64,000 nt of DNA from assembly GCA_006226375.1 (NCBI GenBank), contig SBHC01000055.1:1-64000 (forward strand). The letters run 5' to 3'. Positions 18,426 through 28,295 of the stretch are shown here, piece after piece (the first letter of the stretch is position 1; every line of letters starts with the position of its first letter). Position numbers and translations under genes: made by a program. Under the pieces are notes generated by a model. It was not told where the DNA came from, did no database searches, and saw only the letters and a program-made list of their open reading frames with translations. The stretch is from Deltaproteobacteria bacterium (lineage in GTDB: Bacteria; Myxococcota_C; UBA6777).

Positions 18426-19178
18426 ATGGTGAGCAAAGCAGTTCGGTCCTTACGTACGCTGTGGGAAGAGGTGAAGGCAGAGAAGCGACTCGTGCTTTTG
18501 CTGGTTTCTTCTGCTGTCCTTCTGACGCTGGCTTGGTATCCTGGGTACTACACTACCTTTCTTAAACTGGGGCTGGCGAAGGGCAACCCCCATCAATTGT
18601 GGTGGGCTCACTTCTATCAGTTTGTTGTGGATCTGCTCCTCCTTGTCGGCGTGCCTGTTCTCCTGATCAAGTTGGTTCTCAAAGAACAACTTCGTGATTA
18701 CGGGGTTTGTCTGGGAGACTGGCGGTTTGCCATCAAGTATTTGGCTGTGGTCTTTGTGGTGATGGCTCCGTTCCTCTACATCGGCGGGAAGGATGCGGCT
18801 TTGTTCAACGAGTACCCTCTGGTTCGCGGCTTGTTCGGCCAAGATGGCTGGACCAGTATGGTGCTCTGGGAGCTGACTTATCTTTTGTATTACATCGCCT
18901 GGGAGTTCCATTTTCGTGGGGTGCAACAACTCGGCTTAGAGGTTCGACTGGGACCCGTTGTTGCGATGTTGTTTCAGATGATGGCCTCCACCCTCATTCA
19001 TGTTCGCAAGCCTTTTGGGGAGACCTTCTCTGCGATCATTGGTGCGTTCTTGATTGGCATTGTTGTGTGGCGAAGTCGCTCCATCCTTTGGGGCATTCTG
19101 CTTCATTGGTACATTGGGGCTTCCACCGACTTCTGGTGTTACGTTCATGGAAAAGCTGCGGGGCTCTTCTCATCTTGA
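18426..19178 (+). CDS. CPBP-family intramembrane protease-like protein
   Basis: The 250-residue membrane protein has about six to eight hydrophobic helices. The segment AWEFHFRGVQQLG matches motif 1 of the CPBP (CAAX protease and bacteriocin-processing) family in its WEFxFRG variant, with a single glutamate rather than EExxxR. The downstream TLIHVRKPFGE and LLHWYIG supply the expected histidines. Some family members are proteases for prenylated proteins or bacteriocins; most bacterial ones are uncharacterised. The ATG at 18426 is preferred; a TTG at 18408 would add six residues. It is divergent from the receptor-kinase gene, so the 217 bases between them should hold both promoters. Confidence 0.72.
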   Translation: MVSKAVRSLRTLWEEVKAEKRLVLLLVSSAVLLTLAWYPGYYTTFLKLGLAKGNPHQLWWAHFYQFVVDLLLLVGVPVLLIKLVLKEQLRDYGVCLGDWRFAIKYLAVVFVVMAPFLYIGGKDAALFNEYPLVRGLFGQDGWTSMVLWELTYLLYYIAWEFHFRGVQQLGLEVRLGPVVAMLFQMMASTLIHVRKPFGETFSAIIGAFLIGIVVWRSRSILWGILLHWYIGASTDFWCYVHGKAAGLFSS

Positions 19179-19250
19179 CACCATGCCCTCGTCCACGGTT
19201 TCTTTCTAGGCTGTGATTCACCACGTCCATCGTGATGGAGATTTGAAGTG

Positions 19251-20267
19251 ATGCGTGTCCTGGTGACAGGTGGAAATGGGTTCCTTGGGAGTCATTTGGT
19301 TCAAGGGCTCAAGCGTCGAGGCGATTGGGTTCGTGTGTTGGCTCTGACGGGTACTGATAGGTCCTCTGTTCAGGGTGTCGCCGACGACATCGTGGAAGGA
19401 AACGTTTGCAAACTAGAGACTTTGCTTCCCGCGATGGAGGGGATAGAGGTTGTCTTTCATTTGGCTGCTGTGGTCATCGACTGGGGTCCAGAGTCCTTGT
19501 TCCAGGCCGTGAACGTTGGAGGGACTCGAAACGTTCTTCAAGCGGCTGTCGAGGCAGGGTGCCGTCGTCTTGTTCACATGAGCTCTCTTGCGGTTCACAA
19601 GTACAGGCCTGTCTGGGAAGGGGATGAAGAGTGGCCTTGTGACGCAGTCTCTCCTGCGTACGCAACCACCAAGCGAGATGCTGAAGAGGTTGTTCGTTCC
19701 TTCTCCAAAGATCTCGAAACGGTCATCATTCGGCCTGGGTTGTTCCCATACGGCCCTGGTGACCGACACAATATCGCGCAAATCCTGGACGCGATTCGGC
19801 AAAGGTCCTTTGGTTACATTGATGGGGGAGAGGCTCCCTTTTGCGTTAGCTACGTGGACAATCTCGTGTCTGGGCTTGCTTTGGCAGGTGAACACCCGGA
19901 AGCTGTCGGGGAAACCTTCGTGCTTTGCGATGATGAAACGCTCACCTGGAAGTCATTTTCGAAAGCATCTGCCAGGCATCTTGGTGTGAAGCCACCCTGG
20001 CTGTCGTTTCCATTCCTTCTCTTGTTTCCACTGGTTGCCTTGTGGGAAGGCGTTTACAAGCTACTTTCCATTCGCACCGCGCCGCTCCTTACGTTGTACC
20101 GTTTGCGTGTGGCGCGTACGCCGCTGGTGTTCTCCAACCAGAAAGCAAAACGTATGTTGGGGTACGAGCCTACCGTTTCACTGGAAGAGGGTTTGCAGCG
20201 AACCCTGGATTGGTACAAGGAAGAACGGAGCGTGGAGTTCTCAGGGAATTTAGGGAAGGACCACTGA
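19251..20267 (+). CDS. NAD-dependent epimerase/dehydratase (extended SDR, 3-beta-HSD-like)
   Basis: The 338-residue enzyme is an extended short-chain dehydrogenase/reductase. It has the N-terminal NAD(P) motif TGGNGFLGSHL, the HLAA segment, the serine in HMSSLAVH, and the catalytic YxxxK as YATTK. The segment VIIRPGLFPYGPGD is typical of the 3-beta-hydroxysteroid dehydrogenase/sugar epimerase branch. Likely substrates are a nucleotide sugar or a sterol/isoprenoid-type alcohol. A hydrophobic stretch at about 245-265 (SFPFLLLFPLVALWEGVY) suggests membrane association, as in 3-beta-HSD-like members. A GTG at 19248 is directly adjacent to the ATG. It may be co-transcribed with the lyase gene that follows 109 bases later. 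Confidence 0.88.
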   Translation: MRVLVTGGNGFLGSHLVQGLKRRGDWVRVLALTGTDRSSVQGVADDIVEGNVCKLETLLPAMEGIEVVFHLAAVVIDWGPESLFQAVNVGGTRNVLQAAVEAGCRRLVHMSSLAVHKYRPVWEGDEEWPCDAVSPAYATTKRDAEEVVRSFSKDLETVIIRPGLFPYGPGDRHNIAQILDAIRQRSFGYIDGGEAPFCVSYVDNLVSGLALAGEHPEAVGETFVLCDDETLTWKSFSKASARHLGVKPPWLSFPFLLLFPLVALWEGVYKLLSIRTAPLLTLYRLRVARTPLVFSNQKAKRMLGYEPTVSLEEGLQRTLDWYKEERSVEFSGNLGKDH

Positions 20268-20376
20268 ACCTTCAGGTGGTTGCAATCCTAGGGTATCTTT
20301 TCTACCATAGCTCCAGCCTCATGGAGTGATGGGATGGGTGGGTAGCACTGTGAAGGAGGCAAGAAAGGATTGTTCG

Positions 20377-22704
20377 GTGAAAGAAAAGAATCATTTGTTG
20401 TTGTCTCGTCGTCGGTTGCTGGAGCACACCTCCAAGTTGTTGGTCGCCTTGTCTGCGGGAAGTCTGGCCTCTTGTTCTTCCGACACCGCTCCGCAGGAGA
20501 ACGCTACAGGAAGTGAGCCTTCTTCGAATGACGCTTCCGTTGCTCCCGAGCCCATCGTCGAAAAAACCGGAACAGGCGTCACGTATCCTAGAACCACCGT
20601 GGCTTCTGGTTTGTCGAAAGATGAACTACAGAGCAAGTGGAAGAAAGAACCGTTTGCTTCTCTCTATCAAGGTGTGGAAGAGCAAGCCAAAAAGAAATAT
20701 ATCACTCCGGATCCCTCCAAGTGGAACCATCGTGAACACGGCGACAATGGAAAAATTGCAGAGTCCAACGCCTTTCTAGCCTGGCTCAACAACGACAAAG
20801 CGGCGGCTGAGCGCGCGCTGGAAGGAATGTCGTTGCTTACAACGAACTGGGAAACCCACGGTGTCTGGGACATCAACATCCGCATGCCTGAGCCGATGCT
20901 TCATTACTGCAATGCCTACGACTTGTTGAGGGGAACGGAGCATTTTCCCAAAGATGACCAGGACAAGATTAAGGAAAAGCTCCTCAACATTATCAGTTTG
21001 TTTTACCAGGATTACGTGGTCAACAATGCCACACGCGGTATGGTGTTGACCCCTGCACAAAACAACCACCCTATCCGAACGGCTTGTGCCATAGGCTACG
21101 TGGGTCTCACCTTTATGGAAGACGAGCGCTCCAAGCCCTTCCTGGACTGGGCTCTCAGTGAGTTAAGCTACCTTTGGGGACCCAACGGTCAATATGTCAT
21201 GGAGGACGGCGGCGTCACGGAAGGACCCCACTATTACGGCTTTGCTTTGTCGCCCAGTATTGCTTTCTTCATCGCACTGGAGAACGCTCTACCTGCTGAC
21301 AAAACCTTCCAACGCAGCTGCCTTAACCGCAGCGAACTCGACCCCTGGAAGGGGCACGGCTGCAAGGACGGCGAAGCATTTCAGTTTGAGAACCCCTTGC
21401 GCACCCCTTACTTCCAGCGAACCATCGAGTGGTCTCTGGCCCAGCGGATTTGGCAAGGACAACGGGCTCCCATCGCCGACTCCAACTTTACCATCATCAA
21501 CGGACCGCCCATCCTTACAGCGTTTGGTGCTCCGAGCTACCATTACTGGGACTGGGAGAGCAACCCTCGTATCCCTTACAAGACCACTGGCGGCTATGAT
21601 CTTTCCCTGTTTCACTTGATGTACACACCAGCCACGGAGAAGCCGACGCCTCCAAGCTGGAAAAACAAGTTCTTTGAGAAGACCGGCCTGGCTGTGTTTC
21701 GCTCCGGCTGGGATCTCGAAGCCATCTCCTTGTTGCTTTTGGCTGAAAATGGCTCTTCCCGCAAAACCCTCCATGACCATGTTGACAGCACTTCCTTTGT
21801 GATCACTGCGTACGATGAACCACTGGTCATTGATCCCGGCTACTACAAGAAGGGGAGCCTGGACAACCCGATTACGGCCGACCCGCCTTCTCATAGCGTG
21901 ATTTTCATTGATGGAAAAGGAGCGCCCAACAAAGGTGTGCTCAACCGTTGGGGAGACGCTGACGCCTACCTCGAACACTCTGTGGATGGAACCAAGCTTG
22001 CGTGGTCTGAGGCGCGACAATCGTATGAAAAAAGCACCATTGTGCGTGGCGTAGCCTTTGTCCGTGAGCGATACTTTGTGATGGTCGATCGGCTGACCAC
22101 AACGCATGACCAACCTCGCGAGCACCGGTTTCGAGTTCACGCTTACGCTGGATATGATCTCAAAGATACGAAGGCTACCTTCGAGTCGTACGGGTTGCAT
22201 ATCCAGCGAAAGAAGGCTGGCATGCACATGCACATCCAAGCTGTGGGAGGGAAAGTGGAGCAGAAAGAGCCCACCCACAAGAAGAACCAGGTGCCTCATG
22301 TTCACAAGGTTGAAGGAAGCGTCATGGATCACTTCGTCAGTGACTCCGTGGTGACTGCGCTCGCCCCTCACTATTTGACTGTGTTTGCTCCCTACAAGAT
22401 GGGGGAGGCCGAAGGCTCAAAAGACGGTCCTTTGGAGGTCACCTCTGTGGATTGCGGTGACGACGCTGTGGGTTGGCTGATCAAAACATCCGAGGGGACT
22501 GACTTTGCCTGGCTGCGAGGTTCCAAAGCTGGCACCTCAGTGACCTTGCCTGACGGGAAAAAAGTGGAGACCGACGCTGCCTTTGCCCTGTGTTCTCTGG
22601 ACGGGACATTCTCCATGATCAGTCGAGGAAAGAGCTTAAACCTGGACGGTTCATCCCTCATCAGCAAGGACGCAAGTCAGGGCGTGGAGAAGGTCGAATC
22701 GTAG
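20377..22704 (+). CDS. Heparinase II/III-like polysaccharide lyase, Tat lipoprotein
   Basis: The product (about 775 residues) has a twin-arginine signal (SRRRLL) ending in a canonical lipobox (LASC, Cys about 33), so it should be exported folded and lipid-anchored. The central part (about 70-430) is an alpha/alpha-toroid as in alginate and heparinase lyases (DGGVTEGPHYYGFAL). The C-terminal half resembles the heparinase II/III beta-sandwich domain: LHDHVDSTSFVI, a Tyr in IDPGYY, and a later His in PPSHSVIFIDGKGAP. It probably depolymerises an acidic polysaccharide. I prefer GTG 20377, which has AAAGGA 7 bases upstream and places the Tat motif near the N-terminus; starts at 20326 and 20329 are possible. 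Confidence 0.78.
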   Translation: MKEKNHLLLSRRRLLEHTSKLLVALSAGSLASCSSDTAPQENATGSEPSSNDASVAPEPIVEKTGTGVTYPRTTVASGLSKDELQSKWKKEPFASLYQGVEEQAKKKYITPDPSKWNHREHGDNGKIAESNAFLAWLNNDKAAAERALEGMSLLTTNWETHGVWDINIRMPEPMLHYCNAYDLLRGTEHFPKDDQDKIKEKLLNIISLFYQDYVVNNATRGMVLTPAQNNHPIRTACAIGYVGLTFMEDERSKPFLDWALSELSYLWGPNGQYVMEDGGVTEGPHYYGFALSPSIAFFIALENALPADKTFQRSCLNRSELDPWKGHGCKDGEAFQFENPLRTPYFQRTIEWSLAQRIWQGQRAPIADSNFTIINGPPILTAFGAPSYHYWDWESNPRIPYKTTGGYDLSLFHLMYTPATEKPTPPSWKNKFFEKTGLAVFRSGWDLEAISLLLLAENGSSRKTLHDHVDSTSFVITAYDEPLVIDPGYYKKGSLDNPITADPPSHSVIFIDGKGAPNKGVLNRWGDADAYLEHSVDGTKLAWSEARQSYEKSTIVRGVAFVRERYFVMVDRLTTTHDQPREHRFRVHAYAGYDLKDTKATFESYGLHIQRKKAGMHMHIQAVGGKVEQKEPTHKKNQVPHVHKVEGSVMDHFVSDSVVTALAPHYLTVFAPYKMGEAEGSKDGPLEVTSVDCGDDAVGWLIKTSEGTDFAWLRGSKAGTSVTLPDGKKVETDAAFALCSLDGTFSMISRGKSLNLDGSSLISKDASQGVEKVES

Positions 22705-22863
22705 TCTTTTGTCACCTCCAAATCGTCCTTGATTCTTCGAACTTATGGGTTTGACTCAAACGTAGGTTCTTGGTAGTGTGGCTTCACAGCGACGTCTTTG
22801 TCCCATTCCGAGTATTTTGACCAGTCATCTCTTCCACTTCGATTGTCGGAGTGGGCAGTCTAT

Positions 22864-22879
22864 TCCTGTGTGAACAGGA
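22864..22879 (+). promoter_or_regulatory. Short hairpin overlapping the ribosome-binding site of the second giant kinase
   Basis: TCCTGT (22864-22869) can pair with ACAGGA (22874-22879) around a GTGA loop. The 3' arm overlaps the Shine-Dalgarno sequence AGGAGG that precedes the ATG at 22889. Pairing could reduce initiation, or the match could be fortuitous, since a 6-base stem is common. Confidence 0.25.
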
Positions 22880-22888
22880 GGGAAGTTC

Positions 22889-25800
22889 ATGCTACAGGTT
22901 TCCGGGTATCGCGATTTGGATCTGATCCATCTGAGCGCTAAATCCTCTGTGTACAGAGCCATTCGTGAGGAAGACAATGCCCCTGTCATTCTGAAGGCTC
23001 CTTCTGCAGAACTGTTGCCACTGAGTGTGGTGGCACGTTATCGCTATTCGTTCAACATCACTCGTGCTTTGGAAGACGAAGGGCTCTGCAAAACATACGA
23101 TTTGTTGCAGGAAAACAAGCGCCCTGTGTTGGTGATGGAAGACATCCATGGTGTCGGTCTGCACGAATGGAAAGAACAAGAAAATCCGGACTTTGAACAA
23201 CTCCTGTCGATCTCGATTAAGGTCGTAGAAGCGCTGGCAAACCTCCACCATCAGAACATTGTTCACAAAGATATCAAACCAGCGAACATTGTCCTTAATA
23301 GCGAGAGTCAGAAGGTCCAGCTGATCGACTTCATGTTGGCGACCCAAATCCTTCGTGAAGCCAAAGACTGGAGCCCTCCACAGCACCTCGAAGGGACCTT
23401 GTACTACATCGCCCCTGAGCAGACGGGCCGAATCCATCGCCACATTGATCATCGAACCGATTTGTACTCTTTGGGTGTTACCCTCTACGAGTTGTTTGTT
23501 GGCGAGCTGCCGTTTCAACACGAAGACCCCATGAGTTTGCTCCACGCTCACATGGCGTTGGCTCCTGTTCCTCCTCATCGTGTGAACTCTGAAATTCCTG
23601 AGGTGCTCTCCCATATCATCTTGAAGCTTATGGAGAAGCGGCCCGAAAATCGTTACCAGAGTAGCCTTGGAGTCAAAGCAGATCTGGAACACTGCCTCGA
23701 CTTGTTCCGCGCCACAGGTCACATCCACTCGTTTGTGCTGGGGAGCCAGGATACATTTCCAGCTCTGCAGGTTTCGGAGAAGGTGTACGGACGTGAGAGG
23801 GAACTTCAAAGCCTGAATGACGCTCTCGAACAAGCCAAAGCCGGTCGCGCTTCCTGTATGTTGGTTGGCGGGTTTTCTGGTGTTGGAAAGACGGCTCTTG
23901 TCAAAGAGTTGTACAAGCCCATCACGGAGAAACACGGTAGGTTTGTACAAGGGAAGTTTGATCCTCTGTTGCATGCCCCGTTTTCCGGCATTTTGGAGGC
24001 CATCCGTCAACTGGTTCAAGACGTCGCAACCTTGCCTCCTGAAGCTTTTCGGTTTTGGAAAGAGCAACTTCAGGACGCGATGGGCCATGTCGGTCAGGCT
24101 CTTGTTGACGAAATACCAGAAATAGAGACGCTCGTCGGGGTGCAACCCGAGCTGACCCCGGCTTCCCCTCAAGAAGCCCAGCATCGTTTTCAAAGGCTCC
24201 TTCAACGTGTTCTCCAAGTGTTTGCCACGAAGGAGCATCCGCTTGTCATCTTCCTCGACGACCTGCAGTGGGCGAAAAGCTCAACCCTCCAGTTTTTGTT
24301 CCAAACCCTCGAAATGGGGGAGTGGAAACATATCTTGGTTGTGGGAACCTTCCGAAGCAATGAGGTGGACGACAGCCATCCCTTGATGGTGCACTCGAAG
24401 ACGCTGCGTGAAGCGTCAGACCAACTGACTCAAATTGAGTTGGAGCCCTTGGCGCTTGCGCCTGTGAACCAGTGGGTGGCCGACTCTCTGTTCCAAACCC
24501 CCCGAAGAACCCAGCGCCTGTCGGAAGAAGTGTACCACAAAACAAAGGGGAATCCCTTCTTCGTCCAGCACTTCTTGCAGGCTTTGGACGAAGCAGGAGC
24601 TCTTTGGATCGAGCGAGAAACCAACCAATGGAAGTGGGACCTCCAAAAAGTCCGAAACATTGGCTTCTCGGACGATGTCAGCGAGTTGATGGCCTACGAG
24701 TTGGAGAGGCTCACGAAGGGGGCTCGGGACCTTTTGGCTGTCGCCGCTTGTGTGGGCGCTGAGTTTGATCTTAACCCCCTTCAGGCTGTGACTGGAAGCT
24801 CGTTGGCTGAACTCACCCAAACCCTTCAGCCTGCAGTCCAAGAAGGCTTTGTTTCACCCGTTGGAAGCTCGTACAAGCTTGTGACGTTGTCCTCGGAGGA
24901 GATGAGTCAGCAAACCGAAACCAAGGTTGTGTATCGCTTTGGCCACGACCGACTGCGTGAAGCTGCGTTGGCCTCCCAATCCGAAAACGAACGCAAGACC
25001 ATCCACCACAAGTTGGGCAACTATTTCTACAGCGTCCACACCAAGGCCGGAACCGTCTCGGACTACTTGTTTGTCATCACCAACCATTGGAACTTGGCGC
25101 ATGACTTGTTCAACGGTCCCAACCAGCTTGAGCTACTTCTTCGGCTCAATCTTCAGGCAGGTCATCGGGCCATGGATGCTACCGCCTACCCAGCAGCCTA
25201 CGAGTACTTTAAGGCAGGCTTGTCTTTGCTGGAGCAAGGCCGACTGACAGTGCAGCGTGATATCGCTCTCGATTTCCAAAATCAACTCAGTGAGTCGGCC
25301 CGCCTTAGCGGTAAGTTTGAGGAAGCTGCTGCGGCGGAAGAGCAGGCGCTCGCTCTTGCTGAAACCGTAGAAGAGAAAGCGTTTGTCCTGAACCAACGAC
25401 TGACGCGCTTCAACATCACCTTCCAAACCGATGGCATCGCTCCAGCGTGCATGGAGCTTGTCAGCTTGTTCCTTGACGTCCCTGAAGGGGAGAATGCTAT
25501 CGAGCAGCTCACTGGGGCAGAGATGGGGCGTGTGGAAGAACTCCTTGCTGAGCGAGAAGTGTCCGACTTGGTTCATCTTCCACAAGCCAATGACTCTCGG
25601 GTTGCGATGGAGATCCGCTCCTTCACCCGGATTGCCTACTTCTTTGTCTGGGCTCCTCATCTCCAGATGTTGAGCCTTTGCCGGGCGATTCGTCTGTCGT
25701 TGGAACATGGAAACACAGTTGAGTCTCCTTTTGCTTACGTTAATTACGCTGTCCCCTTCGCTTTGATGGGACAGTACGACAAAGCCTTGGCCTTCAGTGA

Positions 25801-28264
25801 TCTGGCTTTGGCTGTTAACGAAAAGCTGAACGACACCCAAAGTACTCGCCGAGGTCCCTTGGGCCAATTGCACGCTCCGTACATGCAGCACTGGCGTGAG
25901 CCGCTTCCTGATGTCGAACAGATGCTACGCGAGAGCGCTGCCATTGCGATGGAGCATGGAAATTATGAGGCTGTGTGTCTTTGTGCTGTGAACCTGCTCT
26001 GGGTGAAGATCGGCGCAGGCAAACCCCTTGGTGAGATTGTAAGTCACGCCGAACAAAGCATCGCGACCATGCAACGGCTCGGTCAGCCCTTTATGATTGG
26101 CACCATGTCTGGGGTTCTTCTATCTCTGTACACTCTCACTGGGGAAGAGCGCAAACTCGCCGCCTTGGCTGAACAGGGCATTGTGGAAGATACATTGATT
26201 GAGCAGTTCAAGGCGATGTTTCCCCCGTCTGCTGCGGAGTTGTACTACCGTCGGATGGAGCGAAACTTGCTCCTGGACAAGCTGGACAAGGCGAAGGAGG
26301 ACCTGGAAAACGCGCTTCCTTTGATGGCTCCTCCTTTCTCTATGCCGACGTTGCCGCTCTTTCACCTTCACCAATGTGTGCTGTACGCCAAGCTGTTTCC
26401 GAAAGCCTCTGCTGAGGAACAACATCAGTACAAACAATCCATCGAAGAGAATGTTCAAAAGCTCAAGGCTTGGGGGGAACGGGTTCCTTTCAACTACCTG
26501 TACATGTACCACCATGCCTTGGGAGAACTCTCCGCTCTGAAAGGGAACGTAGACGAGACCGAAGAGCACTTTGAAAAAGCGATTGCTCTGGCGCAGAAAC
26601 ACAACACCGTTGCAGGGGAGGCTTTGGCTTTGGAGCGTGCCTCCGAACAGCTGGAGTACCTCGGGAAAACCCGGGCTGCGCGGTCGTTTCGGGTCGATGC
26701 CTACAACGCCTACGTTCAACGCAACGCCTACGCGAAGACCGCTCAATTGGAAGTGAGGTTTCCGTTCTTAAAGGGGCACTCCACTCGTTCTTTGGCTGCA
26801 GGCTCCACCTCGTTGGAAGCGACGATGACAGTCGACTCCACTTCAACGAACCATGGACAGAATCTTCTCGACTTAAACAGCATTCTTGCCGCCAGCCAGG
26901 CTTTCTCTGAAGAGATTGCCCTGGACAAAACTTTGATGGCGCTGATGCGTGTGGTGGTTCAAAATGCTGGGGCTGAGAGAGGTCTTCTCCTTCTGCCTGG
27001 ATCGGAAGGCCTTCGGATAGAAGCAGAGATGGAGTCTCCCACAGCGGAACCCGTTGTGTTGCAGTCCAAACCTGTGGACGTTGAGTCTCTTGCCACAACA
27101 GCGGTGCGATACGCTGTGCGCACTCTTCAGCGAGTGACCGAAGGCGAAGCATCTCTTTCCGGTTCGTTTGTCAACGACCCCTACGTGGTAGAGAACAGAG
27201 TGATGTCACTGTTGTGCATGCCTCTGCTCAAGCAAGGGGAGCTTGTGGGGTTGTTGTATCTCGAAAACAACCAAACCTCTCAGGCTTTTACTGAAGAGCG
27301 TTGCTCGGTTCTCGACTTGCTGAGTTCTCAGCTTTCCATCTCCATCAACAACGCAAGGTTGTACGCCAACCTGGAAGAAAAGGTGGAAGAGAGGACGAGC
27401 GAACTTCGTCACGCGAACGAGCGGCTGGAAGAGACCTACGCGGATTTGTCAAGCAAACACCGTGAGTTGCAAGACGCACAAGCCCAGTTGGTGCAGTCCG
27501 CAAAGATGGCCGGATTGGGTACTTTGGTCGCGGGGATTGCCCACGAGTTAAACAACCCCATTAGCTTCTCCCGTCAGGGTGCGCAGAATCTTGAGAGAAG
27601 AACCAAGGAGTTGAAGGAGTTTCTCTTCCAGCTGGTGGGAGAAGACAACCAGGAGGTGTTGGATCTCTTTGAGGAGAGGCTGGATCCCATCTTCAAGAAC
27701 CTGACCACAGTCATGGACGGGACTACCCGGATATCCGACATCGTAAAAGGTCTACAACTCTTCTCGAAACACGATGAGGCCCAGTACAAACAAACCAACG
27801 TGGCCGAAGATCTTGTCGCGACCTTGTCGTTGGTGGAGGCCCAGTACAAAAACGAAGTTGTCTATCACGTTGAGGCGGAAGGTGAGATCCTCTTAACATG
27901 TTGGGCTGCCCAGCTGAATCAGGCGTTTATGAACGTTCTCCGAAATGCTTCACAAGCCATTCTTACCAAGCAAGAAGAGATGGGCAGCCGGGAGCGCGGA
28001 GAAGTGGTGATCAAAGCCTGGGAGGAGGGCGGCGATGTTGTCGTTCAAATCCACGACAACGGGTGTGGGATGAACGAGGATATTCGTGCCCGGGCCTTTG
28101 AACCGTTCTTTACGACTCGACCTGTGGGCAGTGGTACTGGGTTGGGACTTTCATCTGCGTTTGGTGTGATTCAAAAACACAACGGAACCATCCAACTCGA
28201 ATCCACGCTTTATGTTGGTACAACGGTAACCATTCGAATCCCCACGAAGAAAGCGGCATCGTAG
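22889..28264 (+). CDS. Giant hybrid kinase/AAA ATPase/GAF/histidine kinase (paralogue)
   Basis: The 1,791-residue protein has the same domain order as the product of 10263-15623 and nearly identical positions for key motifs, so the two are paralogues. The N-terminal kinase-like domain has HKDIKPAN (about 126-133) but DFM in place of DFG (147-149) and a degenerate glycine loop ([10 protein letters not shown]). The ATPase has Walker [10 protein letters not shown] and Walker [12 protein letters not shown] long helical region, a GAF domain and a C-terminal histidine kinase follow, with H-box His1552 (GIAHELNNP), an N-box ([12 protein letters not shown]), and HDNGCGM and GTGLGL boxes. It probably autophosphorylates and passes phosphate to a separate receiver protein; the HTH-receiver protein encoded at 31584-32177 is a candidate. 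AGGAGG precedes the ATG. Confidence 0.92.
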   Translation: MLQVSGYRDLDLIHLSAKSSVYRAIREEDNAPVILKAPSAELLPLSVVARYRYSFNITRALEDEGLCKTYDLLQENKRPVLVMEDIHGVGLHEWKEQENPDFEQLLSISIKVVEALANLHHQNIVHKDIKPANIVLNSESQKVQLIDFMLATQILREAKDWSPPQHLEGTLYYIAPEQTGRIHRHIDHRTDLYSLGVTLYELFVGELPFQHEDPMSLLHAHMALAPVPPHRVNSEIPEVLSHIILKLMEKRPENRYQSSLGVKADLEHCLDLFRATGHIHSFVLGSQDTFPALQVSEKVYGRERELQSLNDALEQAKAGRASCMLVGGFSGVGKTALVKELYKPITEKHGRFVQGKFDPLLHAPFSGILEAIRQLVQDVATLPPEAFRFWKEQLQDAMGHVGQALVDEIPEIETLVGVQPELTPASPQEAQHRFQRLLQRVLQVFATKEHPLVIFLDDLQWAKSSTLQFLFQTLEMGEWKHILVVGTFRSNEVDDSHPLMVHSKTLREASDQLTQIELEPLALAPVNQWVADSLFQTPRRTQRLSEEVYHKTKGNPFFVQHFLQALDEAGALWIERETNQWKWDLQKVRNIGFSDDVSELMAYELERLTKGARDLLAVAACVGAEFDLNPLQAVTGSSLAELTQTLQPAVQEGFVSPVGSSYKLVTLSSEEMSQQTETKVVYRFGHDRLREAALASQSENERKTIHHKLGNYFYSVHTKAGTVSDYLFVITNHWNLAHDLFNGPNQLELLLRLNLQAGHRAMDATAYPAAYEYFKAGLSLLEQGRLTVQRDIALDFQNQLSESARLSGKFEEAAAAEEQALALAETVEEKAFVLNQRLTRFNITFQTDGIAPACMELVSLFLDVPEGENAIEQLTGAEMGRVEELLAEREVSDLVHLPQANDSRVAMEIRSFTRIAYFFVWAPHLQMLSLCRAIRLSLEHGNTVESPFAYVNYAVPFALMGQYDKALAFSDLALAVNEKLNDTQSTRRGPLGQLHAPYMQHWREPLPDVEQMLRESAAIAMEHGNYEAVCLCAVNLLWVKIGAGKPLGEIVSHAEQSIATMQRLGQPFMIGTMSGVLLSLYTLTGEERKLAALAEQGIVEDTLIEQFKAMFPPSAAELYYRRMERNLLLDKLDKAKEDLENALPLMAPPFSMPTLPLFHLHQCVLYAKLFPKASAEEQHQYKQSIEENVQKLKAWGERVPFNYLYMYHHALGELSALKGNVDETEEHFEKAIALAQKHNTVAGEALALERASEQLEYLGKTRAARSFRVDAYNAYVQRNAYAKTAQLEVRFPFLKGHSTRSLAAGSTSLEATMTVDSTSTNHGQNLLDLNSILAASQAFSEEIALDKTLMALMRVVVQNAGAERGLLLLPGSEGLRIEAEMESPTAEPVVLQSKPVDVESLATTAVRYAVRTLQRVTEGEASLSGSFVNDPYVVENRVMSLLCMPLLKQGELVGLLYLENNQTSQAFTEERCSVLDLLSSQLSISINNARLYANLEEKVEERTSELRHANERLEETYADLSSKHRELQDAQAQLVQSAKMAGLGTLVAGIAHELNNPISFSRQGAQNLERRTKELKEFLFQLVGEDNQEVLDLFEERLDPIFKNLTTVMDGTTRISDIVKGLQLFSKHDEAQYKQTNVAEDLVATLSLVEAQYKNEVVYHVEAEGEILLTCWAAQLNQAFMNVLRNASQAILTKQEEMGSRERGEVVIKAWEEGGDVVVQIHDNGCGMNEDIRARAFEPFFTTRPVGSGTGLGLSSAFGVIQKHNGTIQLESTLYVGTTVTIRIPTKKAAS

Positions 28265-28295
28265 GGCCTCTCTCGTACGAATACAGGGCCGTGCT

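Noticed and set aside
22892-24238. Reverse-strand frame of 448 codons inside the second giant kinase gene
   Set aside because: It is antisense to the kinase and ATPase motifs and has no recognisable domain.
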